Assembly (NCBI GenBank): GCA_003096255.1
Contig: PIXS01000407.1
Span: 1-7,023, forward strand
Direction: 5' to 3'
Length of the DNA: 7,023 bases
DNA from: Candidatus Bathyarchaeum sp.
GTDB taxonomy: Archaea; Thermoproteota; Bathyarchaeia; Bathyarchaeales; Bathyarchaeaceae
Below, one piece after another: positions 6,009 through 7,023 of the stretch; the stretch's first letter is position 1; the number at the start of each line of letters is the position of its first letter. The notes under the pieces are model-generated. The model did no database searches. It was not told the origin of the DNA and worked only from the letters and a program-made list of their open reading frames with translations. A program made the translations under genes and the position numbers.

Positions 6009-6704
6009 TTAAAACCTTTTTTTCAGCAATTTGGGGAAGTATCTTCTCCAGTCTAGGTGGGCATACCTGGACATGGACGAGCCGACGCCGACCATGCTGC
6101 GTAGGGTCCAGCCGCCATAAACTGATAGGTCAAAGCCTGTGAATCCGAAAGTCTCGATTAATTCTGTTGCTCGCAGGTGGCGCAGAGCATGTGTTCTGAA
6201 GGGTTTCATGTGAGCTCTAACGGGTTTAGGTTTGGGTTCTTCTGGATCATATTGGCTGTATTTATCTATGGGATACCGTAATCCCGCAAATGTTTCTTGG
6301 GCATAATCCCAAGCTTTCTGTCTTGTGAAAGGGAATACTTTGTCGCTTCCGCATTCTTGGTAATAGTTGTAGAGGGGTTCGGTCCAGGGCTCATACTTTT
6401 TTTCTAGGGGCAATGCAATCTTTCGTATTTTTCCGTCACGCTTGGCTGTTCTGACTGTGAAGATGGCGGCTTCTGTTTTGATGTCTCCGAGCTCAAAGGT
6501 TTCACGTTTGACGTCTGTTCCTGATGGTCCACGAGCCACTGTTTGGTTGTGTGTCAAGTCGTAACTGTTTGTGGCTCCAACGATTTCTGATGCCCGTGCA
6601 CAGAACAGGTATGCCGCCATTAAGCAAAACTTTGCCTCTTTTTTGGTTGCCTGTTCTATTCTTTCTCTTACTGTTTCGACTTCGGGTAAAGTCAGGTCGT
6701 CCAT
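6009..6704 (-). CDS. Tyrosine recombinase (integrase), catalytic domain only
   Basis: This is a DNA strand-exchange enzyme of the phage-integrase/XerCD superfamily. It has 231 residues and its active-site set is visible: Arg37 in LFCARASEIVG, Lys88 in RTAKRDGKIRK, His172 and Arg175 in RTHALRHLRAT, Trp199 in GGWTLRSM (Trp or His is usual there) and the nucleophile Tyr214 in SRYAHLDWRRYF. The start lies right before the catalytic domain, so the usual N-terminal core-binding domain is missing. Full-length relatives have about 300 or more residues. The frame is open upstream to a TAA at 6771-6773 but has no other ATG, GTG or TTG. The C-terminus is basic (LLKKRF). There are no phage or transposon genes beside it. 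Two related 24-bp inverted repeats flank it, so it may act on or be controlled through these. Alternatives are a decayed integrase remnant or a domesticated recombinase. Confidence 0.85.
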   Translation of the reverse strand: MDDLTLPEVETVRERIEQATKKEAKFCLMAAYLFCARASEIVGATNSYDLTHNQTVARGPSGTDVKRETFELGDIKTEAAIFTVRTAKRDGKIRKIALPLEKKYEPWTEPLYNYYQECGSDKVFPFTRQKAWDYAQETFAGLRYPIDKYSQYDPEEPKPKPVRAHMKPFRTHALRHLRATELIETFGFTGFDLSVYGGWTLRSMVGVGSSMSRYAHLDWRRYFPKLLKKRF

Positions 6705-6740
6705 CGTTGCTTGACGCTCAATTGAAATTATGAAAGCCCC

Positions 6741-6748
6741 ATATTTAA
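6741..6748 (-). promoter_or_regulatory. Candidate TATA box of the recombinase gene
   Basis: TTAAATAT on the minus strand lies 37-44 bp upstream of the ATG at 6704. Initiation about 26 bp downstream would fall near 6718 and leave a leader of about 14 nt without a Shine-Dalgarno site. The inverted repeat at 6751-6774 ends two bases upstream of it, at the expected BRE position. Confidence 0.5.
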
Positions 6749-6750
6749 CG

Positions 6751-6774
6751 TTGACAGTTGACGAGAACTGTTAA
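6751..6774. repeat. 24-bp inverted-repeat site 2, at the recombinase promoter
   Basis: Left arm TTGACAGTT, six-base centre GACGAG, right arm AACTGTTAA; the arms are inverted copies with one mismatch. It has the same 9-6-9 layout as the site at 5852-5875: seven of nine left-arm and eight of nine right-arm bases agree. Lying against the TATA box, it is well placed to be an operator through which the recombinase or a regulator controls the gene. A recombination core site is the alternative. Confidence 0.7.
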
Positions 6775-7023
6775 AGATGCCTTCTGCAGCACAGACAAGA
6801 GTCATTTTAGGCACTTGGTAAAGCATCCTTTTCGCTCTTTTGAAGCCACAGACGGTAGTGGTGACTGGTTTTAGGCAGATAATACCATTCTCACGAACAC
6901 CACCAGCACGTCCAAAAAACCCCTCTACAACCGATAATATTGGCTGGTTTTGCCTACGTCATGCACCATACAATACCCTACTCATGAAATTAAGGCCCAA
7001 AACAGCGCCCTTTCCAGAACGTA

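Larger units (their letters stand above)
6705..7023. other. No supported gene at the right end of the window
   Basis: This stretch holds the recombinase promoter and the inverted repeat at 6751-6774. A 76-codon stop-free stretch on the minus strand (6728-6958) and a 67-codon one on the + strand (6822-7023) overlap each other; neither is recognisable, and the first has no early start codon. No missing N-terminal integrase domain was found in the minus frames, which contain stops. Confidence 0.5.

Noticed and set aside
6858..6960. Direct repeat of CTGGTTTT near the right end as an attachment site
   Set aside because: The shared core is only about 8-9 bases and no matching copy was found on the other side of the recombinase.
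1..7023. CRISPR array, rRNA, tRNA or insertion sequence
   Set aside because: No regularly spaced repeats, no tRNA-like T-loop and acceptor pairing, no rRNA-like stretch and no transposase frame were seen on either strand.

Overview
The window reads as chromosomal DNA of an archaeon. It encodes the archaeal/eukaryotic ribosomal protein L35Ae and CofE of coenzyme F420 biosynthesis. Several starts have TATA-like boxes at archaeal spacing, and TTG starts are used. An F420-making member of the TACK group, such as Bathyarchaeia, fits best, but that placement is inference.

Left part (1-2614, + strand). The window opens inside the 3' end of a DUF2284-family predicted metal-binding protein (to 146). 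About 0.95 kb without a convincing gene follows. It holds a possible pseudoknot-forming repeat (191-247) and several copies of a short TGACGAA motif. Next is cofE, best started at TTG 1108 behind a strong GAGGAG ribosome-binding site. A protein joining a winged-helix-like N-terminus to a PD-(D/E)XK nuclease domain follows closely in the same direction.

Middle part (2585-5468, - strand). Reading on the minus strand, an ABC transporter operon comes first: a LolD/MacB-type ATPase, then an FtsX/MacB-type permease whose ATG directly abuts the ATPase stop. Just past it lies ribosomal protein L35Ae, which appears to have its own promoter in the short gap. The L35Ae gene and the nuclease gene converge and overlap by 30 bp at their 3' ends.

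Right part (5469-7023). A 540-bp intergenic stretch rich in short perfect palindromes is followed by a small tyrosine recombinase on the - strand that has only the catalytic domain. Two related 24-bp inverted-repeat sites with the same 9-6-9 layout flank it: one next to its TATA box, the other 133 bp beyond its stop. This recombinase plus paired-site arrangement is the most interesting part of the window. It could be an autoregulated or self-mobilising single-gene element, though the spacers of the two sites differ. The last 320 bp hold no gene that can be supported.
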